Positions 32,574 through 41,969 are shown, counted from the stretch's first letter. The stretch is 64,000 nucleotides of DNA from an uncultured Prevotella sp. (GCA_902800365.1 CADCEF010000014.1:33858-97857), one strand, 5' to 3'. Numbers and translations are program-made. Notes: generated by a model not told the origin, from the sequence alone.

Positions 32574-33670
32574 TTTGCTAATAAATCAAAGTATTTATCT
32601 AATAGGTCTTGGGCAGCTACGAACGAGGTTTTGTGACCTTCGAGCACCGTTTGCTCGGCTGCCGACAGCTGCGCCTTGATCACTGGGTTGTTGTAGAAGT
32701 TCAGGCGCAGATGCTCGTTGATACTCTCGTACATCCAGTATTTGGCCTGCTCGTTGCGTCGATAGGCAAAGTAGCCGTTAGTCTTCACAAAGTCCATATA
32801 CTCGTAAATCATATCGAATATCTCCTTCACGCCTGTGCCGTAGAATCCGCTGTAGCACAGCACCTTAGGACTCCATCCGCTCTCGGGCATGGGGAAGAAA
32901 TGGAGCGCATTGCGGAAGTTGGTGGCTGCCATGTGACAACGGTCCACATTGTCGCCATCGCACTTGTTGATGACGATACCATCGCTAATCTCCATGATAC
33001 CACGCTTGATGCCCTGAAGCTCATCGCCCGTGCCTGCCACCTGAATCAACAGGAAGAAGTCAACCATCGAGTGACAGGCCGTCTCACTCTGACCCACACC
33101 CACGGTCTCTACGAAAATCTTATCGAATCCCGCTGCCTCGCACAGGATGATGGTCTCGCGCGTCTTGCGGGCCACACCACCCAGCGAGCCTGCCGACGGA
33201 CTAGGACGTATGAACGACGACGGATGCTGAGCCAGCTTCTCCATACGGGTTTTATCGCCAAGGATAGAGCCCTTGGTGCGCTCACTGCTGGGGTCGATGG
33301 CAAGCACGGCCAGTTTGCCGCCTTTCTCCTTCAGCACGTGCATTCCGAACTCGTCTATCGAGGTACTCTTACCAGCTCCAGGCACACCGCTGATGCCGAT
33401 GCGAATGGAGTTACCACTATAGGGCAGACACTTGTTGATGACCTCCTGCGCCTTGGCCTGATGGTCGGGGTTGACACTCTCGATGAGCGTTACGGCCTGC
33501 GACAGAATGGTGACATCGCCCTTGATGATACCCTCAACCATTTCGGCCACAGAGAGTTCACGGCGACGGAAACGGCCTCGCTTCAGGTAGGGATTGATGA
33601 TAGAGGGCTGCTCTACCCCACTGTTCACCTGCAGGCCTGCAAATTCTGAGCTATTTTCGGGATGTTCCAT
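32570..33670 (-). CDS. meaB: methylmalonyl-CoA mutase-associated GTPase
   Basis: 366 aa from the ATG at 33670; an alternative ATG lies at 33691. G3E-family GTPase with Walker A GVPGAGKST, D-P-S-S-E-R-T-K-G switch region, VETVGVGQSE and NKCDGDN (G4). MeaB protects and loads the B12-dependent methylmalonyl-CoA mutase, central to propionate production in Prevotella. The mutase genes are not in this window. It heads an overlapping string with ispH and the B3/4 gene. The leader contains ACATTGAA-type tandem repeats. Confidence 0.93.
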   Translation of the reverse strand: MEHPENSSEFAGLQVNSGVEQPSIINPYLKRGRFRRRELSVAEMVEGIIKGDVTILSQAVTLIESVNPDHQAKAQEVINKCLPYSGNSIRIGISGVPGAGKSTSIDEFGMHVLKEKGGKLAVLAIDPSSERTKGSILGDKTRMEKLAQHPSSFIRPSPSAGSLGGVARKTRETIILCEAAGFDKIFVETVGVGQSETACHSMVDFFLLIQVAGTGDELQGIKRGIMEISDGIVINKCDGDNVDRCHMAATNFRNALHFFPMPESGWSPKVLCYSGFYGTGVKEIFDMIYEYMDFVKTNGYFAYRRNEQAKYWMYESINEHLRLNFYNNPVIKAQLSAAEQTVLEGHKTSFVAAQDLLDKYFDLLAK

Positions 33671-33697
33671 AATATATTGAACATTGAACATTGAAGA

Positions 33698-34771
33698 TTA
33701 TTTTAACTTGATGTTGACAACGACTTTGGCGTGGTCGGGATCGTTGGTAATCATCAGGATACGTGGACGGGTGCGCAGCTTCTGCAACTCTACAGCCGTA
33801 CCTGTAATCTTGAGATGCGTGCTCTGTCCTGGCTGAATCTGACTCTTCGAGAGTGTCACCTTCAAGCCGGCAGTAAACAGCTGGAGCGATGTAATCTTGA
33901 GGGTTGACTTACCGTCATTTCTCAGTGTAACGGTGGTTGTTTTCTTGAGCTTTCCACCGAAGTCGGTAAAGTCGACATCCGTCTCCGATATATTGAGCAC
34001 AGGTGCCATATCCTTGTTGGCCTTCTGGAACTGCTTCATATCTGGCAGCAATACCGTAGCCACATCGATGCCATAGTCCTGACGCACCTTATCGCCTGGG
34101 TTGTGAGCCACATACAGCGTGGTCTTGGTCAGTCCGTAGTTGCGCAACTTCTCCGACAGCAGCTTCACGGTGATAGTGGCCGTGCGCCCTGGCAGCACAT
34201 GATCGGGACTGGTGATGGCCTGCAGATATGGAGGCAGATGCATCAGGTTAGGACGCATGGCCTTCTTGCTGTTGTTAAAGATGTGTATCTCCTTAACAGG
34301 CACATCGCCCTTGTTAACATCATCGAACTCGATAGCATCAGTATCCAGCAGCAGGTCGCCCATAGTAATAGGATAATCGCCTGAGTAGTCGCGCATATCA
34401 GTCTTCACCACACCCTTCATAGTGAGGTAGAATGGTTTCTTAGTGCCATTACTCTTCACCTGACACATCTTATGGAAGTGTCCCAGCTGGCGTGCATCGT
34501 AGGTCATGCGGATAAGGAATTTCTCACCCATTCCCACCTCCTTGGGGTACTCGATTTTTGTACAACCACAATCGGGCTTTACACTCTCAATAACCAATCT
34601 ACGCAATCCTTTGTTACGCAGTTCGAACGTGGCCGTTACAGGCTGCTCGTAGCCCGTTGCCCCCACATCGATGGTGGTGTTTTTTACCGTCAAGCGCTGA
34701 GCGCTTGCCTCGTGGAAAGAGGAAAGTGGAAAGAGAAATGAGAATAGTATAACTGTAAATTTCTTCATCAA
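33698..34771 (-). CDS. secreted DUF1573 protein, 357 aa
   Basis: N-terminal signal peptide (MMKKFTVILFSFLFPLSSF...ASAQ, cleavage near 25), then DUF1573 Ig-like domains with the CGCT motif (about 68-71) and a second ASPM-like beta-sandwich region around 150-260. Such proteins are exported, periplasmic or surface-located, and of unknown role. It follows the alpha-2-macroglobulin gene with a 19-base gap made of TTTAATGT-like repeats, so the two are probably cotranscribed. Confidence 0.85.
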   Translation of the reverse strand: MMKKFTVILFSFLFPLSSFHEASAQRLTVKNTTIDVGATGYEQPVTATFELRNKGLRRLVIESVKPDCGCTKIEYPKEVGMGEKFLIRMTYDARQLGHFHKMCQVKSNGTKKPFYLTMKGVVKTDMRDYSGDYPITMGDLLLDTDAIEFDDVNKGDVPVKEIHIFNNSKKAMRPNLMHLPPYLQAITSPDHVLPGRTATITVKLLSEKLRNYGLTKTTLYVAHNPGDKVRQDYGIDVATVLLPDMKQFQKANKDMAPVLNISETDVDFTDFGGKLKKTTTVTLRNDGKSTLKITSLQLFTAGLKVTLSKSQIQPGQSTHLKITGTAVELQKLRTRPRILMITNDPDHAKVVVNIKLK

Positions 34772-34790
34772 TATTTTAAATGTTTAATGT

Positions 34791-37700
34791 TTAATCTTTA
34801 ATGTTTAATGTCTCAGAGTGGGTCACCGCTCTAAACTCTGGCGAGTAAGCGCACTCTACTGTGGCAGTACCCGTCTCGTAGGTTCCAGCGCGATCGATGT
34901 AATACTCAGTCTCTATAACGTGAGTACCCTTCGACAGCATGTCGTAGAAGTAGCATGTGGTATTGTCGCGAGGAGTGATATAACCTCCACGATGATATCC
35001 GCTAAGCTGCTTAACAGGCTCCATACAAGCCGCACGCTTATCAACCACCTGAACAAAGTCGTAGTCTCTATCAGCAGTGATGGTGATGCGAACGGTGAGG
35101 CGCTGGCCGGGTGTTAGGTGTTGGGTGATGGGTGTTAGCTTATTACCATCTTTTACGAGTAATTCGCGCTTGATGGTCAGCCCTGAGCCTTGGTCGGCGA
35201 TGTTCTTTGTTGCCTGGAAGAACTGAGCATAAACGGCTCCCCACGATGTGCCATCGCTGGTCTTGCGGATGGTGAGGCGCTTACCCTTTGGCAGCTCTGT
35301 CTTTACATAGCCGATAGCGGCACTTGCCTTGGGCACGGCTACTGTCTTAACATCCAGATTGATGGCAGGCATCTTCTGGTTCTGTACCAAACGGAACTCC
35401 TGACCCTTCAGGAATGCATACACCGCATTCACGCTGTTTATAGGAGTATCCCACGCCTGAGTGCGCTTCTGCTGCAACAGCCAGCGCTGCATCTCGTCGA
35501 TGGTCTGGAAGTCGTTTGGTGTAATCATCTGCAGAGCCTCTATGGCGATGCTCTGAGTTGGAATCTTATAGTCGAACCAAGAGTAACCAGCACGTGGAGT
35601 GTCGTAGTAGCGACCCATATCCTCGCGATAAACAGTGTACTCCTTCAACGACTGGGCGTACTCCTGAGCGCGCTGGGCGTCAATCTTCGAGAAGATTACT
35701 GCCGAGAGGGCCTTGTCGTATATGCTCTGGTTCTTTATGTCCTTCTTCAGCAACTCTATCAGGTAGTTGTTGGCCTGCAGAACATCAGCTGGCAGTGCCC
35801 TACCATCGAGCATTACAAGATACAGCCACTGCAGAGCCTTATAGCTTGGGAATCTCACTGCCTCGCCCTTCTTCTCTGCCTTCTTTAGCTCCTTCACAAG
35901 GTCAACCACCTCGCTACCCATAAAGCTGAATGCGCTGTTAAGCATACCCTTGGTGTCGGCCTGATTGGTGGTAAGAGCGTTCAGGCGCACCAGCATCTCG
36001 CTCACGGCTACGGTCATATAGAACGAGCCTGGCATACCAGGATACCATGTCCACGAGCCATCGCCCAACTGCAATTTCTGCAACTTCTCTAAGCACTTAT
36101 CCAGACGGTTGTTCATCAGGTTCTCGTCAAAGAAGTCGGCCAATCGGTGCTTCTGCTCTGTCTCATTATCAGCATCCATCACCCAAGGAGTCTCAGAAAG
36201 AACAAGCTCCTTCAGCTCCTGATTCTTCTCCAGCTGCGATGTCAACGATGCATCGTTTTTCTCCTGCATCCACTGCTCAAATACGGGCTTTATCTGTGGA
36301 TTCTGGTCGATGATGTATTTACCTATTCCGTTGGCGTAGTACGATGCAGCCAGCGAGATGGCGTTATCCTCGTTAGGCGAGCCCACTGAAGGCAGAGCCT
36401 GAACCATCAGCCATACAGGATTATTGGTATACTCCAGAGTGAGTTTAGCATTCTTGGCATCAGCAGGCACTAACTTTGTCAGGTCGATAGCCTCAGTGCC
36501 AGGCTTATGCTGTGTGATAGGCAGGGCGATAGTAACGCGCTCGCTTGCTGGCAGAACAGGCAGATAGTGCTGCTCGCCATCGCTGAATCCGTTACCACTT
36601 ACGCTCATCTTGCAGATAAGCATAGATGGGTCGTAGCCAGTAGTATTCACATCAAATGTCACAGCTGTTGTCTCGCCAGCCTTCAGCGATACCTTCTGAG
36701 TCTTCTCGTATACCACTGCGTTTGTCTCAGCATTTATCAGCTTCAGGGTTGCCTTACCCTGAACGTTCTTCTCACCAGTATTGAATATGCGTCCAGAGAT
36801 TGTGGCCTTGTCGCCTTCGCGTACAAAGCGAGGCACATTAGGCTGAATCATCACATCCTTCTTGGCCACTGCCTCGGCCTCGATATTTCCATAATAAAGT
36901 TCGCGGGTGTGGGCAAAGCCAAGCAACTGCCATGTGGTAAGACTCTCAGGCAGAGTGAACTTAATGGCCACACGTCCGTTCATATCCGTAGTAAGCTGTG
37001 GATAGAAGAAGGCAGTCTCGTTCAGGTTTTCGCGCACCTGTACATCCTCGTTCACACTCTCAAAAGCCTCGTCAGCCACCACGGCAGTCTCAGCCACAGC
37101 TACATCGCTAACCACCTCCTTCGACATCTTCATCTCCATCTCAGGCATTGCCGAGCTCACCATAGCAGGTGCAGCCTCCATCATCACCATTCCGTCCTCT
37201 ATGTCGCGGGCACGTGCACCAAGCTTCATATTAGATGCACGATAGCCGAATGTGCGGTAATATTGTGGATAAACATCGTGGTCGAAACGACTGAAGCGTA
37301 TTCCGCTTTCATCAAGCATATTCCACGAGCGAGTGCATAAGCGCGAGTAGCCGTAAACACCTGCTGACTGCCAACGGGTGCTTGGCAGCGGTATCCACAG
37401 GTAAGGCGAGAAGCTCCATCTGTGCTTAATCAGCTGATCCAGACTCTGGTCGTAGAGTGTAGCCATCAGGTTGGCATCCACAGGCTTGCCGTTGGCATCC
37501 TTTATGGTAAGCGTCCACTCCTCCTTCTGGCCGGGAGTCAAGCGGTCGCGGAATGTGGCCCACTCCAGCTTAAGTTTCTTGTCAGGCATTGGGCGCTGAA
37601 TCTGGGCTATGTGCGTGTAGCACTTGCCGTTCTTCACCCAAGCATAGGTTATAAGCAGTCCGTTTTCGTACTCATCCTTATAAGTAAACTTGCGGTTTAT

Positions 37701-40175
37701 CAGCTGGTTGCTGCGGTCCAATGCCCCCTGCTCTATCAGCTTCTTGCCTGAGAATACGCTATAGACTATATGCACATCCTTATCCGATGAGCCCACCTGT
37801 ATTGTTACAGGAGTACCATCGTATGCGAACTGTCCAGCCGATTGGTAGAACCAGTCATCCGTCTCAGCAGCAGGCTTCTCATCGTCGAGCGAGAACACCA
37901 CAACATCCTTGCTTTCTGTCTGCTCCTCATACTTCACCTCGATGCTATGCTTGCCCGAAGCTAATTTAGCCAGTGCTATCTTATTATTTGTCTTTACGCT
38001 AATCCACTCGCCACCGTCTATACGATACATCACCTCAGCATCTATATCCTTACCTGCAGCGTTGCGCACGTGGAATGTTGCCACGGGGTTATCCTCTATC
38101 AGCACCTTGTCGGCTATGTCGATGCTCAGGGCAGTCTTGCGATTGCCAAGCGGCAGCGATGTCTGTCCGCTGTGCGTCTCGCCAGCCCCGTCAGTCACAT
38201 CAGCCTCCACCACAAAGTTGTAGAACATCGCATACTTCGTCTCAGGCATCGTCAGTGGCATCTTTACAGTAAAGTGTCCGTCGGCATCAGTGGTTGCCTC
38301 GCCACTATACACCTCTGTGCCATTATTGCTGTAGCCCAGTGCGGCCTCGTCGTAATATCTGCTGTAACTCATCCACCAGAATGCAGCACGGCGCATCACC
38401 TTGTAGCTCACCCTGGCATCCTGTACAGGCACACCAGCATAGCTCAGTGCCGTGCCCTTCACGTCGATTGTGTCGCCAGCCTTGTAAGCCTCCTTGTACT
38501 CGTCAAAGTCTACGTGGAATGTTGGGCGCTTATACTCCTCTACGCGTATCCGCTGCGAGTTGTTGTTCACCATTACGTAGAACTCGCCCGTTAGTCCGCT
38601 CGATGGCAGCGTGAAGTCAACAGCAGCCACGCCAAACTCGTCGGTCTCGGCCTTCTTCTCACCCACCACCTTATAGTTGGCATCGCGCAGCACAAACGTC
38701 AACGCCTGCTTGGCGCACACCGTCTGTTCTATGCCCTGCACCACCTGATACACCATGGCCGAAGCATGAACCTGCTGACCAGGGCGATATATCCTGCGAT
38801 CGGTAAATATCGCGGTCTGCTTGATGACGCGGTCGGCATCGTAGAACTCATATCTGCCCGAGCCGCTAAGCACTGCTGCTGCCTTGTCGTCGTCGGTATA
38901 GGCAAACACACTGCGCTGTCGTGTCACGTCCTTTGTGGCGAACATATACTCGCCCTTGGCATCAGTGGTGCCAGTGTATGTCTTCTCCTCGCGATAGCTA
39001 ACCCTCTCCTTTATCTTCAGATGCGCCCCGGCTATCGGCTGTCCTGTTGTGGCGTTCACCACCACGTAGCGTATCTTTCCGTTAGGCTGGGTCTCGGCTA
39101 TGGTGTACACGTTGGTAACATGATACAGCGCGCGCACCAACTCAGTCTCAGGGTTACTCTTAAACTCCACCATATACATGCCCACGGGCAGCCCCTTCAG
39201 CTCCATCGAGTCGTCAAACAGCTCGTAGTCCTTGCGCGCGTCAAACTGCTTTGTCTCGCTTATCACAGGCTGTCCCAGCAGTGGTTTAATCTTACTCCAG
39301 CCCTTCTCTGTCGATGGCGAGTGCTCAAAGTCGCCCTCGCACTTCACGGGATACACCGTCATTGTCAGCTGCTGTAGATTGCGCAGTGTCTTCAGCTCCA
39401 CCTTCTGCGATTGCATTGGGCGAGCCACAGCCAATCCGTATGATAGTCTGAACTGTGGGTTAGTAAGCTGCTGTCGCTCGTTGCGCAGCTCGTTCATTAT
39501 TGCCCACTTGCCCCATTTTGCCACCGCATTGTCTATGTAGGCTATGCGCTCGGCTGTAGGCGTGGTGTATGGCATGTTGTGATAATCCTGAATAGCCAAA
39601 TTTGCGTCCAACAGACTCACCGCCTTCTGGTTTCCCGCCTTGCTGTAATAGTCGCGCAGGGTCTTTATCTCCCCTAACTCGCCACCTATCACGCTCAGCA
39701 TGTCGTTGCCAAAGACGGAGGCATCAGCACCCATCACCACAAACGGCTGAAAACTGCGCTCCTTGGTCTTTGCAAGCAACTTGCACACCTCAGGTGTTAG
39801 CTGCGGTTTCTTTATGTCAAGCTTCAGGCTGTACTGCTCAGTTGCTATCTGGTATAGCACCGTCTGGTACACCAGTCTTAGTACCTCGTCGTTAGCGTTG
39901 TTATATCGAGCCACTATGCGGACCACCTCAGGTTTCAGCGAGTCGGGCGCTATTGCCGCCATCGCCTGCGCTCCCATCAGCTCTGCCTTCAGCAGCTGTC
40001 CGTATTGCGCCTCCTTAGTGGCTTTTTTCACTATCTGCTGCAGCACCTCATACTGAGTCTTGGGCAGATCCTTCTCTTCAGCCTCCTGGACCTTTTTCCA
40101 GAGAGCCGAATACGATTGTCCAAATATGAACATAGGCATGATCAAAGCTATAGTAATTAATACAAATTTCTTCAT
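34791..40175 (-). CDS. alpha-2-macroglobulin family protein (MG domain), 1794 aa
   Basis: Signal peptide MKKFVLITIALIMPMFIFGQ; I start at this ATG (40175), though one lies 9 bases upstream. The middle holds repeated macroglobulin beta-sandwich domains (MG2-type IFTDRRIYRPGQQVHASAMV near 465). The central A2M segment has TWQLLGFAHT, followed by an alpha-alpha barrel region. The thioester CxEQ is absent (its place reads PNEDNAIS). Bacterial A2Ms lacking the thioester still trap or bind proteases at the envelope. The promoter is at 40204-40212. DUF1573 follows in the same direction. Confidence 0.9.
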   Translation of the reverse strand: MKKFVLITIALIMPMFIFGQSYSALWKKVQEAEEKDLPKTQYEVLQQIVKKATKEAQYGQLLKAELMGAQAMAAIAPDSLKPEVVRIVARYNNANDEVLRLVYQTVLYQIATEQYSLKLDIKKPQLTPEVCKLLAKTKERSFQPFVVMGADASVFGNDMLSVIGGELGEIKTLRDYYSKAGNQKAVSLLDANLAIQDYHNMPYTTPTAERIAYIDNAVAKWGKWAIMNELRNERQQLTNPQFRLSYGLAVARPMQSQKVELKTLRNLQQLTMTVYPVKCEGDFEHSPSTEKGWSKIKPLLGQPVISETKQFDARKDYELFDDSMELKGLPVGMYMVEFKSNPETELVRALYHVTNVYTIAETQPNGKIRYVVVNATTGQPIAGAHLKIKERVSYREEKTYTGTTDAKGEYMFATKDVTRQRSVFAYTDDDKAAAVLSGSGRYEFYDADRVIKQTAIFTDRRIYRPGQQVHASAMVYQVVQGIEQTVCAKQALTFVLRDANYKVVGEKKAETDEFGVAAVDFTLPSSGLTGEFYVMVNNNSQRIRVEEYKRPTFHVDFDEYKEAYKAGDTIDVKGTALSYAGVPVQDARVSYKVMRRAAFWWMSYSRYYDEAALGYSNNGTEVYSGEATTDADGHFTVKMPLTMPETKYAMFYNFVVEADVTDGAGETHSGQTSLPLGNRKTALSIDIADKVLIEDNPVATFHVRNAAGKDIDAEVMYRIDGGEWISVKTNNKIALAKLASGKHSIEVKYEEQTESKDVVVFSLDDEKPAAETDDWFYQSAGQFAYDGTPVTIQVGSSDKDVHIVYSVFSGKKLIEQGALDRSNQLINRKFTYKDEYENGLLITYAWVKNGKCYTHIAQIQRPMPDKKLKLEWATFRDRLTPGQKEEWTLTIKDANGKPVDANLMATLYDQSLDQLIKHRWSFSPYLWIPLPSTRWQSAGVYGYSRLCTRSWNMLDESGIRFSRFDHDVYPQYYRTFGYRASNMKLGARARDIEDGMVMMEAAPAMVSSAMPEMEMKMSKEVVSDVAVAETAVVADEAFESVNEDVQVRENLNETAFFYPQLTTDMNGRVAIKFTLPESLTTWQLLGFAHTRELYYGNIEAEAVAKKDVMIQPNVPRFVREGDKATISGRIFNTGEKNVQGKATLKLINAETNAVVYEKTQKVSLKAGETTAVTFDVNTTGYDPSMLICKMSVSGNGFSDGEQHYLPVLPASERVTIALPITQHKPGTEAIDLTKLVPADAKNAKLTLEYTNNPVWLMVQALPSVGSPNEDNAISLAASYYANGIGKYIIDQNPQIKPVFEQWMQEKNDASLTSQLEKNQELKELVLSETPWVMDADNETEQKHRLADFFDENLMNNRLDKCLEKLQKLQLGDGSWTWYPGMPGSFYMTVAVSEMLVRLNALTTNQADTKGMLNSAFSFMGSEVVDLVKELKKAEKKGEAVRFPSYKALQWLYLVMLDGRALPADVLQANNYLIELLKKDIKNQSIYDKALSAVIFSKIDAQRAQEYAQSLKEYTVYREDMGRYYDTPRAGYSWFDYKIPTQSIAIEALQMITPNDFQTIDEMQRWLLQQKRTQAWDTPINSVNAVYAFLKGQEFRLVQNQKMPAINLDVKTVAVPKASAAIGYVKTELPKGKRLTIRKTSDGTSWGAVYAQFFQATKNIADQGSGLTIKRELLVKDGNKLTPITQHLTPGQRLTVRITITADRDYDFVQVVDKRAACMEPVKQLSGYHRGGYITPRDNTTCYFYDMLSKGTHVIETEYYIDRAGTYETGTATVECAYSPEFRAVTHSETLNIKD

Positions 40176-40203
40176 AAAGCCCATTTTTTATCGTTTTAAC
40201 TTG

Positions 40204-40212
40204 GCAAAGGTA
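40204..40212 (-). promoter_or_regulatory. promoter -7 element for the alpha-2-macroglobulin operon
   Basis: TACCTTTGC on the minus strand, about 29 bases upstream of the start. Confidence 0.55.
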
Positions 40213-40259
40213 ACTAATTATTTTCAATTTCCTTTGGAAATTATGAATTATTATATCTT

Positions 40260-40883
40260 TTAGGCGTTTATGAACATCACCTTTCTGCGATTATCCTTCG
40301 CCCTTACTGCAAAGTGCAGCCATATAGCCCCATGACTATTGCGTTCTATCAGCAGTTCATCGAAGTCCTGATGCGTTTCGTTGCTGATGTCGAGCAGGAT
40401 AGCCGCATAGCGTATCAGTTGTTCCATATTCTCTACGCGTATATCCACGGCACAACCAGTCAGATGATTGCTATTGCTCACTCCACCAATCGCTCGATTC
40501 AGTTGCGGCGATCGATAGCCGGAGTTGAGCCTGATAGGCTCTTCACCCCCGTTTGTCATTCCGAGCGCACCACCCCCACCTGTCATGTCGAGCGTAGTCG
40601 AGACATCTCTGCGGCCTTGGCCGCTTTGGCGCAAAGCGCCAATTGGTGAGATCTCTCCACGCGCTTCGCTTGGTCGAGATGACAAGGAGGGGTTGGTGAC
40701 ATACTTGTCGTTGTACCTCCGCCTCAGTTTCTCCAGCCAACCACAAAGTCTCTTCATGTTTGCTATCGCCTCATGGCTTGGAATGTTATACACTTCAGGA
40801 TGAGAATTACTCTTTGTGAACTCCCCGAGCGTAAAGTGCTCAGAGAGTTTTGCATTTGCATTTAATTGAACTATCTGTTCCAT
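40260..40883 (-). CDS. M15-type peptidase with in-frame repeat insertion
   Basis: 207 aa where ~150 is usual. The N terminus (LSEHFTLGEFTKSNSHPEVYNIP) and the C-terminal catalytic part (IRLNSGYRSPQLNRAIGG, NHLTGCAVDI, WLHFAV) match M15A D-Ala-D-Ala carboxypeptidase/endolysin-like zinc enzymes. The S-x-H-x6-D and W-x-H ligands are present. Between them about 54 residues rich in Gly, Ser, Arg and Thr are translated from the dispersed repeat R2 and a partial copy (about 40540-40695). The insertion keeps frame, so an enlarged enzyme may be made. M15 or amidase genes commonly accompany HU/smalltalk loci, as here. Confidence 0.8.
   Translation of the reverse strand: MEQIVQLNANAKLSEHFTLGEFTKSNSHPEVYNIPSHEAIANMKRLCGWLEKLRRRYNDKYVTNPSLSSRPSEARGEISPIGALRQSGQGRRDVSTTLDMTGGGGALGMTNGGEEPIRLNSGYRSPQLNRAIGGVSNSNHLTGCAVDIRVENMEQLIRYAAILLDISNETHQDFDELLIERNSHGAIWLHFAVRAKDNRRKVMFINA
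40553..40684. repeat. dispersed palindromic repeat, copy R2, inside a gene
   Basis: A full copy spans 40581-40684 (TGTCATGTCGAGCGTAGTCG to GGTCGAGATGACA), preceded by a partial start (TGTCATTCCGAGCG, about 40553-40566). It lies wholly within the M15 peptidase reading frame. Confidence 0.8.
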
Positions 40884-40900
40884 TTAATGTTTAATTTCAA

Positions 40901-41215
40901 ACGAAACTGTGACACTGCGACACTGCGTTTAGGCCATAAAGAAGAACTTTGCAAGAAAAATCGACTCAAAATTAAAAAAAGTCAACTATATTAGGAATAG
41001 TGGAAACTTATTCAGGAAATGTAGTACCTAACGCAGTGTCGCAGTGTCGCAGTTTCATTAGGAAAATCGAAAATAAAGAGGGAAGAGGTGAAAATATTAA
41101 TAATAATATTTTTGTATTATATATTATATTATAATATAATATATAATACAAACCTAGAACGCACCTATAAACTCGCAAAAACGTAACGAAACTGCGACAC
41201 TGTGACACTGCGTGG
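40901..41215. repeat. inverted/tandem repeat module upstream of HU locus 2
   Basis: Three arms of ~30 bases, each with GACACTGC-type units in tandem: A (40901-40933, plus), B (41027-41056, inverted) and C (about 41186-41215, plus). Between B and C lies an A/T-only palindrome (41111-41152). Arm A falls in the leader of the M15 gene. The layout mirrors 16211-16433 with a different repeat unit. No gene is visible in 40884-41575. Confidence 0.75.
41111..41152. repeat. 42-bp perfect AT palindrome
   Basis: Left half 41111-41131 (starting TTTGTATTATATATT) is the exact reverse complement of 41132-41152, with no loop. It could extrude a cruciform or act as an unwinding element. Confidence 0.85.
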
Positions 41216-41409
41216 ATAAAAAGACAGCAGAAAAGAGTAAATACTTATTTTGACTCGGCAAAAGTGTGCCGTAACTTCTTGAGCCATAAAATTACGGTTA
41301 TTAAATAGAAAAATTACGGCTCATGGGGCACGAAATGGTACACCATTTTTATTAACATCATTTAACGGAAATAATTCGAGAATTATTTTTTGGTTAGGTT
41401 TTATCTTCG

Positions 41410-41444
41410 TACCTTTGCTGTGCAATTAAGGGTTATTGCACAGC
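41410..41444 (+). promoter_or_regulatory. promoter and start-site hairpin of HU locus 2
   Basis: TACCTTTGC at 41410-41418 overlaps a 10-bp hairpin (GCTGTGCAAT at 41417-41426, ATTGCACAGC at 41435-41444). Compared with locus 1, about 100 extra bases separate this -7 element from the shared leader TCAATCATGAGAGACA. Confidence 0.5.
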
Positions 41445-41575
41445 GAGTGAAGGCTGCGGCTCAGCATTGGCCATGTGAGCTTGCACACTGCGTTCGCCTT
41501 GCACTTCCCTTGCATTGTCAATCATGAGAGACATAAACATTAAAACATTAACCATTTAAAATTACAAAACGCATT

Positions 41576-41955
41576 ATGGCAAAGATTTTTTATTTACTTA
41601 AACAGAACAAGAACCAGAGTTCACGAATCTTCGGAAAGTGGTTTGCGTGAAGATTGATGGTCTGGGCATTTTCTACACCACTCTGGAGAATGAGAAAGGT
41701 GGAGCCGCAACCAAGGACGAGTTCAACCCAACTAAGAACCTGAAGGCATTGCACATCCGATTCTTGCCCGATCAGGAGGCTGAGACAAACATCAGCTCGC
41801 GCGAGTTCATCAAGAAGGCCGAGTTTGTAAATGCAGAGGCATTGGCAGGACAGCTCTTGGAGAGCGATTCGCCAAGCGGCTCAGGTGGCGGCAACAGCGG
41901 CAATCAGGGCGGTGGCGGCTACAATAGCAGCGACGACCCAGGTGAGGGAGATTAA
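41576..41955 (+). pseudogene. HU-like DNA-binding protein, copy 3, large internal deletion
   Basis: The ATG at 41576 opens MAKIFYLLKQNKNQSSRIFGKWFA and hits TGA at once. The other frame resumes at VKIDGLGIFYTTLENEKGG and continues to 41955 with the Gly/Ser-rich tail and final GEGD. Compared with copies 1 and 2, roughly 45-50 codons between KWFA and VKIDG are gone and the frame is broken. No intact product is possible. The repeat copy R3 and a smalltalk gene follow. Confidence 0.7.
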
Positions 41956-41969
41956 TCTCCTACCCTCCC

